Assembly: GCF_030296675.1 (NCBI RefSeq)
Contig: NZ_AP027736.1
Location: forward strand, 372,001 to 436,000
DNA: 64,000 nucleotides
Direction: 5' to 3'
Source of the DNA: Demequina sediminis
GTDB lineage: Bacteria; Actinomycetota; Actinomycetes; Actinomycetales; Demequinaceae
Shown here piece after piece: positions 33,532 through 41,551 of the stretch. How positions within the stretch are numbered: position 1 is the first letter of the stretch; each line of letters begins with the position of its first letter. A program made the translations under genes and the position numbers. A model generated the notes under the pieces. That model saw only the letters and a list, made by a program, of their open reading frames with translations. It did no database searches and was not told where the DNA came from.

Positions 33532-35352
33532 TTATCCCAGCGGACCGTAGAGCGCGGGGCTCGTGCGGGCCTGGGTGAGCGTCTCGAACGCGTACGCGAG
33601 GCCCAGCAGCGGCCCCTCGTCGAAGTCGCGTCCCAGCCACTCGAGGTTCACGCCCGCACCGGTGATGGTGGCGTCCGCCTCGATGGCCTGACCCATCGGC
33701 ACCGTGACCGACGGCATGCCCGTGTTGGGGCTGAGGCGCAGGTTGGTGCTCTGCGTGCCGTAGGGGTTGCCGCTCGGGTAGACCAGCGCGTCGAGGTCGA
33801 GGTCATCCATCATCTGGGTGACCAGCTCCTTGCCGTACGCGAGCTGCAGCGTGTGGCTGCCCTCGGGTCCGGCCCACGCCTGGTAGGTCTCCTCGGTGAC
33901 GTTGTCACGGCTCACGTAGACGCCGGACCGCGAGGTCACGAAGCGACCGGACGCGATGATGTCCGTGAGCGTGCGCAGGCTCACCTCGGGGGCGAGGAAG
34001 TGCGCGATGTACTCGTTGAGGTCGTGCTTGAACTCGGCGGTGCTGCCGCTGCCCTCGCTGAGCACCGAGGCAAAGCCCGACGGCGGCGTGACCTCGACCA
34101 CCGTGGCACCGGCGGCCTCGAGCGTCGCGACGGACTCGTCGAAGAGCCTGCGGGTGGTCGCGTTGGTGCCGAGCATCGACGCGACGTAGCCGATGCGGGC
34201 ACCCTCGAGGGCGTCCTCGTCGAGGTACGACGTGTAGGACTCGGGCACGAGTCCCGCCTGGCGCTCGGTCACGGGATCCGCGGGGTCGATGCCGACCACG
34301 GCGTCGAGGGCGACGGCGGAGTCGAGCACCGTGCGGGTCATGGGACCGCCGGTGTCCTGGCTGAGGGCCAAGGGGACGATGCCGTCGCGGCTCGCGAGGC
34401 CGACCGTGGGACGCACGCCCACGAGCTGGTTGTACGACGACGGGACGCGGATCGAGCCGCCCGTGTCGGTGCCAAACCCGATCCCCGCCAGGTTGGCCGA
34501 GATCGCGGCGCCCGTGCCGCCGGACGAGCCTCCCGCGCTGCGCGCCGTGTTGTACGGGCTCGCCACGCGAACGCTGGACCCGGCGGGCTCGCCCGTCGAG
34601 AACTCCGAGACGAAGCCGTAGGCGAACTCGTCGAGGCTGGCCTTCGCCAGGATGACCGCGCCCGCGTCGCGCAGGCCTTCGACCATCGTGGCGTCCGTCG
34701 CGGTCTGGTTGTTCTCCCAGCACGCGCAGCCCGCGGTGGTGGGCATGTCGACCGTGTTGTAGTTGTCCTTCACGGCCACGGGCACGCCCAGCATCATGCT
34801 GGTCATTCCCTGGTCGGCACGCACGGCGTCCGCCTGCGCGGCCGCCGCGAGAGCAACATCCGAGGTCGTGATGATCGAGCGCAGCGGACGACCGGTGCCC
34901 GAGGTGTCCACGAGCGTTGTGTCGTACGCCGCGATCCTGTCGAGGTACTCCTGAGTGATCTCGACGGAGGTGGTCACGCCGGCGTTCATCGCCGCCTGCA
35001 TGTCGACCACCGAGGCCTCCACCAGCTCGAACGGTCCGTCGTCGTAGATCATGCGCTGCGACACGGCGGCGAGGTCGGCCACCGTGATGACGCCGTCGTC
35101 GTCGACATCAGCGTGCGCGATGTCGCCCCATGCAGGGTCGGACGCGGTCGCCCCGAGTGACGCGGCGAGGACCTCGAGGTCCGCGGTGTCGACCGCGAGG
35201 TCGCCCGTGACGTCGAGCTCGGTGTAGTACGGCGCGAGCATGCTCGCGCTCGAGTCGGGTGCCGCGACGGCCGCGGAGGGCCACGCTGCCGCGGTCGCGG
35301 TCAGCAGCACGACGCCGGTCGTGGCGGCCAGCCGGCGAGGGGACGAGGACAT
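33532..35352 (-). CDS. Secreted amidase-signature enzyme with N-terminal dockerin domain
   Basis: 606 residues. A signal peptide (LAATTGVVLLTATAAAWPSAAVAA) is followed by a type I dockerin at about 40-95 with two calcium-loop repeats, DVTGDLAVDTADL and DVDDDGVITVADL. The amidase domain carries the full Lys195, Ser276 (SAGGSSGG), Ser300 (TDTGGSIRVPS) triad, so it should hydrolyse an amide substrate outside the cell; which one is unknown. ATG 35352 has an AAGGAG site; the in-frame GTG 35391 lies in the upstream gene and lacks one. Immediately downstream of a cohesin gene, so it is probably held on the surface by cohesin-dockerin binding. Confidence 0.9.
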   Translation of the reverse strand: MSSSPRRLAATTGVVLLTATAAAWPSAAVAAPDSSASMLAPYYTELDVTGDLAVDTADLEVLAASLGATASDPAWGDIAHADVDDDGVITVADLAAVSQRMIYDDGPFELVEASVVDMQAAMNAGVTTSVEITQEYLDRIAAYDTTLVDTSGTGRPLRSIITTSDVALAAAAQADAVRADQGMTSMMLGVPVAVKDNYNTVDMPTTAGCACWENNQTATDATMVEGLRDAGAVILAKASLDEFAYGFVSEFSTGEPAGSSVRVASPYNTARSAGGSSGGTGAAISANLAGIGFGTDTGGSIRVPSSYNQLVGVRPTVGLASRDGIVPLALSQDTGGPMTRTVLDSAVALDAVVGIDPADPVTERQAGLVPESYTSYLDEDALEGARIGYVASMLGTNATTRRLFDESVATLEAAGATVVEVTPPSGFASVLSEGSGSTAEFKHDLNEYIAHFLAPEVSLRTLTDIIASGRFVTSRSGVYVSRDNVTEETYQAWAGPEGSHTLQLAYGKELVTQMMDDLDLDALVYPSGNPYGTQSTNLRLSPNTGMPSVTVPMGQAIEADATITGAGVNLEWLGRDFDEGPLLGLAYAFETLTQARTSPALYGPLG

Positions 35353-35387
35353 GAGGGTGCTCCTTGAGGCGTGACGAGAGGCGGCGT

Positions 35388-36136
35388 TCACGACTGCACC
35401 GCCTTGCGGCGCAGCACGAGCGCGAGACCGGCCACGATCGCCAGTGCGGCGAGGGTGACGGGCAGCGCGATGTCCGCTCCGGTCGACGAGAGCGAGTCGT
35501 CGACGGGCGCGGCGGACGCGGTCGGCTCCGAGCTGGGCTCAGGAGTCGCCGAGGGCTCCTCGGACGGAGCGGCGGAGGGCTCCTGAGACGGCTCGGGCGA
35601 GGGCGACGAGGGTTCCGGAGTCGGCTCGGCTGCGGCCTCGAGCGTGAGGTCGGTCGCGTCGACGTCCTCCGCGGTGACGACCGCGGTGTCCGCGCCCACG
35701 AGCGCGAGCGACGAGAGGTCGAGCGTCGCGTCTCCCGCGGCGATCACCGTGAATTGCGCCGTGATCGCGTCGATGTCGCCCTCGAGGGAGGGGAGGTGCC
35801 GAGCCGCGTGGACGTCACGGTGAGGGTGCCGCCGGTGACCGAGGCGGAGGTGAAGCCCCCGTCGGGTCCCCTCGCGGAGCCGTCCACGTAGTCGAGGAGG
35901 GCGGGGTCGAAGTCGAGGTCCGCCTCGAAGGCGAAGACGTCGGTGGCGCCGGGGATGGAGACCGCGACGTCGATGACGTCGCCCACGGTCGCGGTCGCCG
36001 GGGCGGTGACGACCGCGGGCGACGAGGAGGGTGCCGCGACGGCGCCGGAAGCGCCGAACGACGCGAGGGCGACGGCGACCGCGCCGCTGAGGGCGACGGA
36101 CCGGCGCACCCGCGCGCGGTGACTCGGTGAGGGCAT
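35388..36136 (-). CDS. Wall-anchored cohesin-domain protein (frameshifted in this sequence)
   Basis: About 249 residues when corrected. A signal peptide (VALSGAVAVALASFGASGAVAA) precedes a cohesin-like beta-sandwich (TVGDVIDVAVSIPGATDVFAF, DLDFDPALLDYVDGS), a Pro-Ser-Glu-rich spacer of about 45 residues, and a sorting-signal-like end: SLSSTGAD, a hydrophobic helix and a basic tail RRKAVQS. The frame breaks at the G run 35790-35793; one more base joins TSPSLEGDIDAITAQFTVIAAG. ATG 36136 has an AAGGAA site. The adjacent dockerin-amidase gene is the obvious binding partner. The sortase motif is unusual (LSSTG, not LPxTG). Confidence 0.82.
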
Positions 36137-36325
36137 GGGGGATTCCTTCGTGAGAGGCCCGCGCCGGAACTGCGCCCGCGGCGCGGGGAGGTGGCGTCAG
36201 CGGCGCACGTCCGCACGCTAACTACTTCGCATTACACGAATGTTTGCGAGATGTTTCAGCAAAAACACACGGGCGGCGGCCCCCTCCGTGCCGCGCGGGA
36301 GTGGGTCGCGACGAGCGCCGCCAGG

Positions 36326-36331
36326 TAAGGT
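36326..36331 (+). promoter_or_regulatory. Possible promoter -10 element of the glycosyltransferase fusion gene
   Basis: TAAGGT lies directly before ATG 36332 and six bases before GTG 36338, the spacing seen at other leaderless genes here. This would favour the GTG as the true start, two codons downstream of the ATG. Confidence 0.4.
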
Positions 36332-39300
36332 ATGGCGGTGCCCTCAACCCCCGACATCGCCGTTGTGGTGACGACTCACCGCGAGGGTCGCCACCTGATT
36401 CCGACCATGCGCGGGCTCGCGCGCACCGTCGCTCATGCGCGGCGTGCCGGACGCGCCGTCGAGGTGGTAGTGGTGCGTGACCGTGCGGATGCACGGACCG
36501 TGGAGCAGACGGACACCTTGATCGCGAGCGGCATGCTCGCCGACGCCGTCGAGGCGCGCGTGATCGACGTCGACCATGGGGATCTGGGCCTATCCCGCAA
36601 TGCGGGGATCGCGCTTACTTCTGCTCCCATGGTCGGCATCCTCGACGCCGACAACCTCCCGTCGGAGAACTGGCTCGATGCCGCCGCGCGCGTGCTCGAT
36701 GCCGCCCCCGGGCCTAGCATCGTGCATCCCGCGCGCCTCCTGAAGTTCGGCGACGACCTGGCTGTCTGGCCGCTCGTGGGCACGGATGACCCGCGCTTTC
36801 ATGCGGGCCTGCTCGCCTGGTTCAATATGTGGGACGCGTTCGCGCTCATGCATCGTGCGGTGGCTGTGGCGCATCCCTATCGCGAGTCCCGTCCTGACTC
36901 CGGCTTTGGGCCTGAGGACTGGGCGTTTAACTGCGACACCGTCGCCGCAGGCATCCCTCATCTCATCGTCCCCGAAACCACGCTGTACTATCACGCACGC
37001 AGGCACGGATCCCTCGCGGGAGCACACGCCGGCTCACTGGTGCCCCGCACCGCGCTGCTGAGGGACAAAGAGGTCGCGCGGGCAGAAGTCGCTAGGCTCG
37101 CTCCTCGCGTGCAGCGAGGCGAGCAGGCCGCGGCGGCGCCGCGGCTCGTCCGTGCCGCGCGTCGAGCGGCACGCCTGGCCCGTGCGACCAGCGCGCGCCT
37201 CGGACGGGAGATGCGTGGCACGGCGGAAGGCACCGAGCAGCGTGAGATTCCCGCCGAGCTCACCATGCTCACGCCTGGCGAGATAGCGGATTGGCACGGC
37301 GCCCACCTCTTGCAGCCGCTCCTGCGCACTCCCGTCGAGCGCCACCTGGTCGAGTATCGCGTCGTCGGCACGGACTACGACGCATTGTCGGTCAACGACC
37401 GCTTCGCCTACTGGTCGGTGATCGATCAGTTGCCCGAGCGGCTCGACTTCCTCTTTGTCGCGTTGTGGGTGCGGACCGGCGGCGGTGACCGTATGACCCT
37501 GAAGCACCTGCATGCATTGCGCAGGCTGCGGCCCGACGCCACCGTGGCGCTCATCACCACCGAGCCCGATGCCTCGGAGCACCTCGCCGAGGTGCCGGAC
37601 GGTGTCACCGTGGTCGAACTCGGCAGGTTCCGCCTGTGGCCGCAGTTCACCGAGCAGGTGCTCGCGATGGTGTGCGCGCAGCTCCGGCCCGAGACCATTC
37701 ACATCAACAACTCGGTCGCCGGCTTCTGGGCACTCCAGCGCTTCGGCCGCCAGATCGCGCGCCACAGCCGTGTCTACCTGCAGACCTTCTGCGTCGACCG
37801 CTTCGACGACCTCTCGGAGTGGTCGTTCCTCTACAATCGGCCGCTCGACTTCTTTGATCACGTCACGGGTATCCTCACCGACAGCCAGGCCTTCGTCGAC
37901 CAGGTCATCGAGGTGCAGGGCGTGCCGCGCGAGCTGTTTACGGTGTTCACCGTGGTGGATACCGAGTCACTCGCCCCCGCGCTTGTGGCGCGCGGGACAG
38001 TTGCTCGTGACGCCTCGGGGCCCACGCGCCTGCTGTGGGCCGGCCGCTTCGACTTCCAGAAGCGCCTCGACCGACTCGCTGACATCTCGGTGGAACTCCG
38101 CGCCAAGGGGGCGCCCGTTGAGATCGTCGTCAAGGGTCGTGCCGTCGTCGAGAGCGATGAGCGCTGGCAGGACCACCTGACGCGTGCGGAGGCGGGTGTC
38201 GCCACGGTGGAGGGTCCGTACGAGGGCGGCTTTGTTCATGCACGTCCCGAACAGTTCGACGCGCTCCTGCTGAACTCCGACTACGAGGGCGTGCCCATGG
38301 TCATGCTCGAGGCCATGGCCGTCGAGCTTCCCGTGATCGCGCCGCTCGTGGGCGGCGTGGGAGAGATGCTCGACGAGACCGTTGGCTACCCCGTCGACCC
38401 AGGGTCAGGCCTGGCTGGCTACCTGGAGGCCATCGAGGCGATTCGTGCCAACCCCTCCGAGGCCGCCGCAAGGGCGCGCCGCGCGCGCGAACGCGTCGAG
38501 CGGGCCGCCTCGCTCGACGCGTTCGACGCGACGCTCGAGGCCCTTCCCGGCTATCTGCCCCGGCGCACGGGTCCCGGCCGTGCGCGCGCCGCGCTCAGGT
38601 ACTTCGCGTCCCCCAAGGCCGCAGAGCGGCTCGCGCGGGACGGCTCGGACATCGTCGTCTATACCGGGTCGAACGGACACTCGAACTTCGGCGACGTCCT
38701 GCAGACCAAGAACATCCTCGCGGGCTGGCAGCGACGGTCCGAGCACCACACCACGCTGATCATGCCGGCCTACGCGGCGTTGCCCGCGGGCCGGGCGGCG
38801 CTGCTCGAGTCCTGGTACCCGGCGGATGCGGTGGTCTTCGCGACCACCCAGGCGGTCGAGGTGCGCGGCACGGGCCTCGTGGAGATTCCACCGCCCGCGG
38901 GCGGGCGCATGGTGCACGTCGTGGGTGGGGGCTATCTTAATGCGCGCTGGGGAGGGGAGCACTTCCCGATCATCGATGCCCTCGCCCACGACGCCGGTGA
39001 GGTGCCCGTGCTCTTCTCCGGCCTGCAGATCGACCGTCCCGCGCTGGACGGGTTCGTCGAGCTCGCGCGCCACCACCGCATCGTCCAGGTGGGGCTACGC
39101 GACCACGTGTCCCTCGCGCTCGCAAGAGAGCACCTCGACGTCCCCGTGGAGTTCACGTTCGACGACCTCACGGAGATCTTCCAGGACTGGGCGCGCGCGG
39201 CGGTCGGCCACGAGCGCCGCCCCGGGCCCACCCGTGTCGCGGTCCACATGAACACGTCGGACTACGCAGGCGGCGAGCGCGCGCTCGCGATGTGGCGGTC

Positions 39301-39760
39301 AATCCTGCACGAGGTCGCGGCGACCCTGCCCGGCTGCGAGCTCACGCTGCTGCACGCGTACGACGACGCGCGACTCGACGTACGCGACACGCTCGACACC
39401 GTGACCGCGCTCGCGGAGGACATGCCGTTCTCGACCTTCACGGTGCTCGACATCGCCAAGGCGTCCCTCGAGTATCGGTTCGGCGAGGGCCTCCCGGCCC
39501 CGCTACGCCCGATCCTCGACGTCGACCTGGTGCTGTCGTCGTCGTATCACACGGCGCTCTTCGGGGCGCTGATGGGCAAGCCCGCGTACCTCATGGGGGC
39601 GAGCGAGTACTTCCGCCAGAAGGCGCAGCTGTTCCGCCTGCCCGAGCTGTCGGAGTTCCTCGCGGCACCCGGGGACTACCTGCTCGACATCCCCGAGGAG
39701 CTCGCGGCACGCGCGGCGTGGCTCGAGCGTCTCGCGACGCTGCCGGAGTCCCTCGACTAG
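36332..39760 (+). CDS. Three-domain fusion: GT2 glycosyltransferase, GT4 glycosyltransferase, polysaccharide pyruvyltransferase
   Basis: 1142 residues. Residues 1-230 are a GT2 domain (VVVTTHREGRHLIP; the D-x-D is Asp105-Ala-Asp107 in GILDADNLPS). About 370-750 is a GT4 domain (LLWAGRFDFQKRLDRL; the E-x7-E pair is Glu652 and Glu660 in DYEGVPMVMLEAM). From about 770 to the end is a polysaccharide pyruvyltransferase domain (SNFGDVLQTKN at 784; SSSYHTALFGALMGKPAYL with His1073), the family that includes CsaB. It is a cytosolic protein with no membrane segment. It likely builds and pyruvylates a wall or capsule glycan; the neighbouring SLH genes suggest wall glycan. Start is ATG 36332 or GTG 36338. 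Confidence 0.85.
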   Translation: MAVPSTPDIAVVVTTHREGRHLIPTMRGLARTVAHARRAGRAVEVVVVRDRADARTVEQTDTLIASGMLADAVEARVIDVDHGDLGLSRNAGIALTSAPMVGILDADNLPSENWLDAAARVLDAAPGPSIVHPARLLKFGDDLAVWPLVGTDDPRFHAGLLAWFNMWDAFALMHRAVAVAHPYRESRPDSGFGPEDWAFNCDTVAAGIPHLIVPETTLYYHARRHGSLAGAHAGSLVPRTALLRDKEVARAEVARLAPRVQRGEQAAAAPRLVRAARRAARLARATSARLGREMRGTAEGTEQREIPAELTMLTPGEIADWHGAHLLQPLLRTPVERHLVEYRVVGTDYDALSVNDRFAYWSVIDQLPERLDFLFVALWVRTGGGDRMTLKHLHALRRLRPDATVALITTEPDASEHLAEVPDGVTVVELGRFRLWPQFTEQVLAMVCAQLRPETIHINNSVAGFWALQRFGRQIARHSRVYLQTFCVDRFDDLSEWSFLYNRPLDFFDHVTGILTDSQAFVDQVIEVQGVPRELFTVFTVVDTESLAPALVARGTVARDASGPTRLLWAGRFDFQKRLDRLADISVELRAKGAPVEIVVKGRAVVESDERWQDHLTRAEAGVATVEGPYEGGFVHARPEQFDALLLNSDYEGVPMVMLEAMAVELPVIAPLVGGVGEMLDETVGYPVDPGSGLAGYLEAIEAIRANPSEAAARARRARERVERAASLDAFDATLEALPGYLPRRTGPGRARAALRYFASPKAAERLARDGSDIVVYTGSNGHSNFGDVLQTKNILAGWQRRSEHHTTLIMPAYAALPAGRAALLESWYPADAVVFATTQAVEVRGTGLVEIPPPAGGRMVHVVGGGYLNARWGGEHFPIIDALAHDAGEVPVLFSGLQIDRPALDGFVELARHHRIVQVGLRDHVSLALAREHLDVPVEFTFDDLTEIFQDWARAAVGHERRPGPTRVAVHMNTSDYAGGERALAMWRSILHEVAATLPGCELTLLHAYDDARLDVRDTLDTVTALAEDMPFSTFTVLDIAKASLEYRFGEGLPAPLRPILDVDLVLSSSYHTALFGALMGKPAYLMGASEYFRQKAQLFRLPELSEFLAAPGDYLLDIPEELAARAAWLERLATLPESLD

Positions 39761-41382
39761 CCCGTGTACTCGAAGTGCCACGGCTCGGGCTTGGTGCCCG
39801 ACGGCCGTGCCCACGTGGGCAGCACCCAGTTGTAGATCGCCGAGTACTCCTTGAGCCACGTGTACTGAGCGCCCGCTGTGCCACCCGTCAGGCGGGCGGT
39901 GCTGATGTCGACCGCGAGTCCCCAGCCGTGGTTCGAGGTGCCCGGCGTCGCGGCCAGATCACCATAGAGCTCCTTCGCCCGCACCTGGTCCTCGTACGAG
40001 CGGTAGGAGTCGTTGAGCGGCAGGTTGACGCCGAACTTCGCGCGGAACGCCGCGTTGAGGAGCTCGAGGTCGTGAGCGGCGGTGCACGCGAGGAGCTCGA
40101 CGGAGTCCCACGACAGGCCGCACAGCGCCGAGGCCGGAATGCGGCCATTCGAGTAGTCCGAGCGGATCTCGATGCCCGCCGCTCCCGCCTTACCGATCAG
40201 GTAGTAGCTCGACGCCCACAGTTTCTGGGTGCCGACCATCACCTCGACCCAGCCGTTCGCGGTGTTGCCTGTCGGGTACACCTTCGCCTCGCGCGATAGC
40301 TGCGCCATCGCGGGGTACTCCGTCGACGGTCCGGTGCGGAAGTTCAGAGAGCTCGCTCCGTAGACGTACAGCGTCGTGTGGCGGATCGTGCTGCCACCCA
40401 CGCCCGCGGTGACCTCGACCTCGCCCGACTCGTGGAGACGGTACAGGTACGCGGCCATCGCGTCGCGCGTGATCGCGGCCTTGGGGCGGTACTCGGCCCC
40501 CGCCGACGTCGTCCAGCCCTCGGCGATGCCCGTCTTCGCGAGCCACGTGATCTCGCGATAGAAGGGGTCGGACGCCGCGACGTCGACGAACGGCGACCTC
40601 GATGGCAGGGTGACGGCGGGCTCTCCCGCGAGGCGGTAGAGGAATGCGGCCATCGCCTCACGCGAGATTGTCGTGAGCGGGCGGTACTCCACGCCGTTCG
40701 AGGTGCGCCAGCCCGTGCTGATGCCCTCCGCGTAGAGCCACGTAATCTCCTTCGAGAACTCGCTCGACGAGGAGCTGACGTCCGTGAACGGCTTCGCGGT
40801 CGAGGAGGCCGCGGGGTAGCCCACGAAGCGATACAGGAAGGCGGCCATCGCGTCGCGGGTGACCGTCGCGGTGGGGCGGAACACGGTCGACCCGTCGCTG
40901 AGCGTCCAGCCGCGGGAGATTCCGGTGGTCGACATCCACGCGATCTCGGTCGCGAACGCCGAGTACCGCGGTCCCGCGGCGGAGCTGACGTCCGCGAACA
41001 CGCCGGTGGTGGGCGTCGCGAGGGCCGTCATGGTGGGGGCGCGGGGAGCCGGTTCCGGCGCGGCGGACGGCTCTGCGGCGGGGGACGGCGCTGCGGTCGG
41101 GATCGGCTCCGCAGGGGTGGGAGCGGCGGACGGCTGCGGCGTCGCGCTCGGCGTGGGAGAGACGCTGGGTTCCGGAGAGGCGGTCGGCTCGGGGGTCGCG
41201 GTGGGCGACGGAGTGGCGCTCGGGGCGGGGAGGGACGATGCCGGCGTCGGGTCGGGGGAGGGGGTCGCCGTGGAGGCGGCCGCGGGAGCGGCGATGCCCG
41301 CCGCGATCGCCGCCGTCGCGAGCGTCGCGAGGACGCGCAGGCGCATGCTCTGTCCGGGTCGTCGAGCTGAGGGACTGCTCAC
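39757..41382 (-). CDS. Secreted SLH-domain D-Ala-D-Ala carboxypeptidase (VanY/M15B)
   Basis: 541 residues: signal peptide, a Pro-Ser-Ala-Thr-rich spacer of about 70 residues, three SLH repeats (about 125-330), an SH3-like domain (LNFRTGPSTEYPAMAQLS), then a VanY-type peptidase. The zinc ligands are His485 and Asp492 (SNHGWGLAVD) and His536 (EPWHFEY), with SYRSYEDQVRAK upstream. It should trim peptidoglycan stem peptides while bound to the wall through SLH domains. GTG start with an AGGAGG site. Its stop codon and that of the convergent glycosyltransferase share the four bases CTAG at 39757-39760. Confidence 0.93.
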   Translation of the reverse strand: MSSPSARRPGQSMRLRVLATLATAAIAAGIAAPAAASTATPSPDPTPASSLPAPSATPSPTATPEPTASPEPSVSPTPSATPQPSAAPTPAEPIPTAAPSPAAEPSAAPEPAPRAPTMTALATPTTGVFADVSSAAGPRYSAFATEIAWMSTTGISRGWTLSDGSTVFRPTATVTRDAMAAFLYRFVGYPAASSTAKPFTDVSSSSSEFSKEITWLYAEGISTGWRTSNGVEYRPLTTISREAMAAFLYRLAGEPAVTLPSRSPFVDVAASDPFYREITWLAKTGIAEGWTTSAGAEYRPKAAITRDAMAAYLYRLHESGEVEVTAGVGGSTIRHTTLYVYGASSLNFRTGPSTEYPAMAQLSREAKVYPTGNTANGWVEVMVGTQKLWASSYYLIGKAGAAGIEIRSDYSNGRIPASALCGLSWDSVELLACTAAHDLELLNAAFRAKFGVNLPLNDSYRSYEDQVRAKELYGDLAATPGTSNHGWGLAVDISTARLTGGTAGAQYTWLKEYSAIYNWVLPTWARPSGTKPEPWHFEYTG

Positions 41383-41503
41383 CGCGAGAATCCTCCTGAG
41401 GTCGTGCGCGACGTCCGCCGCGCGGGCACGCCCTCATCATCGGCTGGTTGACAGTCGAACAAAAGCCGGCGAGACAAATGTCACGCGCTACCAGGACAGA
41501 GCA

Positions 41504-41542
41504 CAGGGGCGGACCCCGGCATCGTGCCGGAGTCCGCCCCTG
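41504..41542 (-). terminator. Terminator after the HtaA-SLH gene
   Basis: Sixteen paired positions with one mismatch (41504-41520 with 41526-41542), loop ATCGT, ten bases after the stop of the gene at 41552. Strong GC stem without a T-tract. Confidence 0.8.
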
Positions 41543-41551
41543 AGGTGAGTG

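Noticed and set aside
39757..39760. Shared CTAG stop of two convergent genes as a functional site
   Set aside because: Overlap of two TAG stops on opposite strands arises readily in compact genomes; no further signal is seen.
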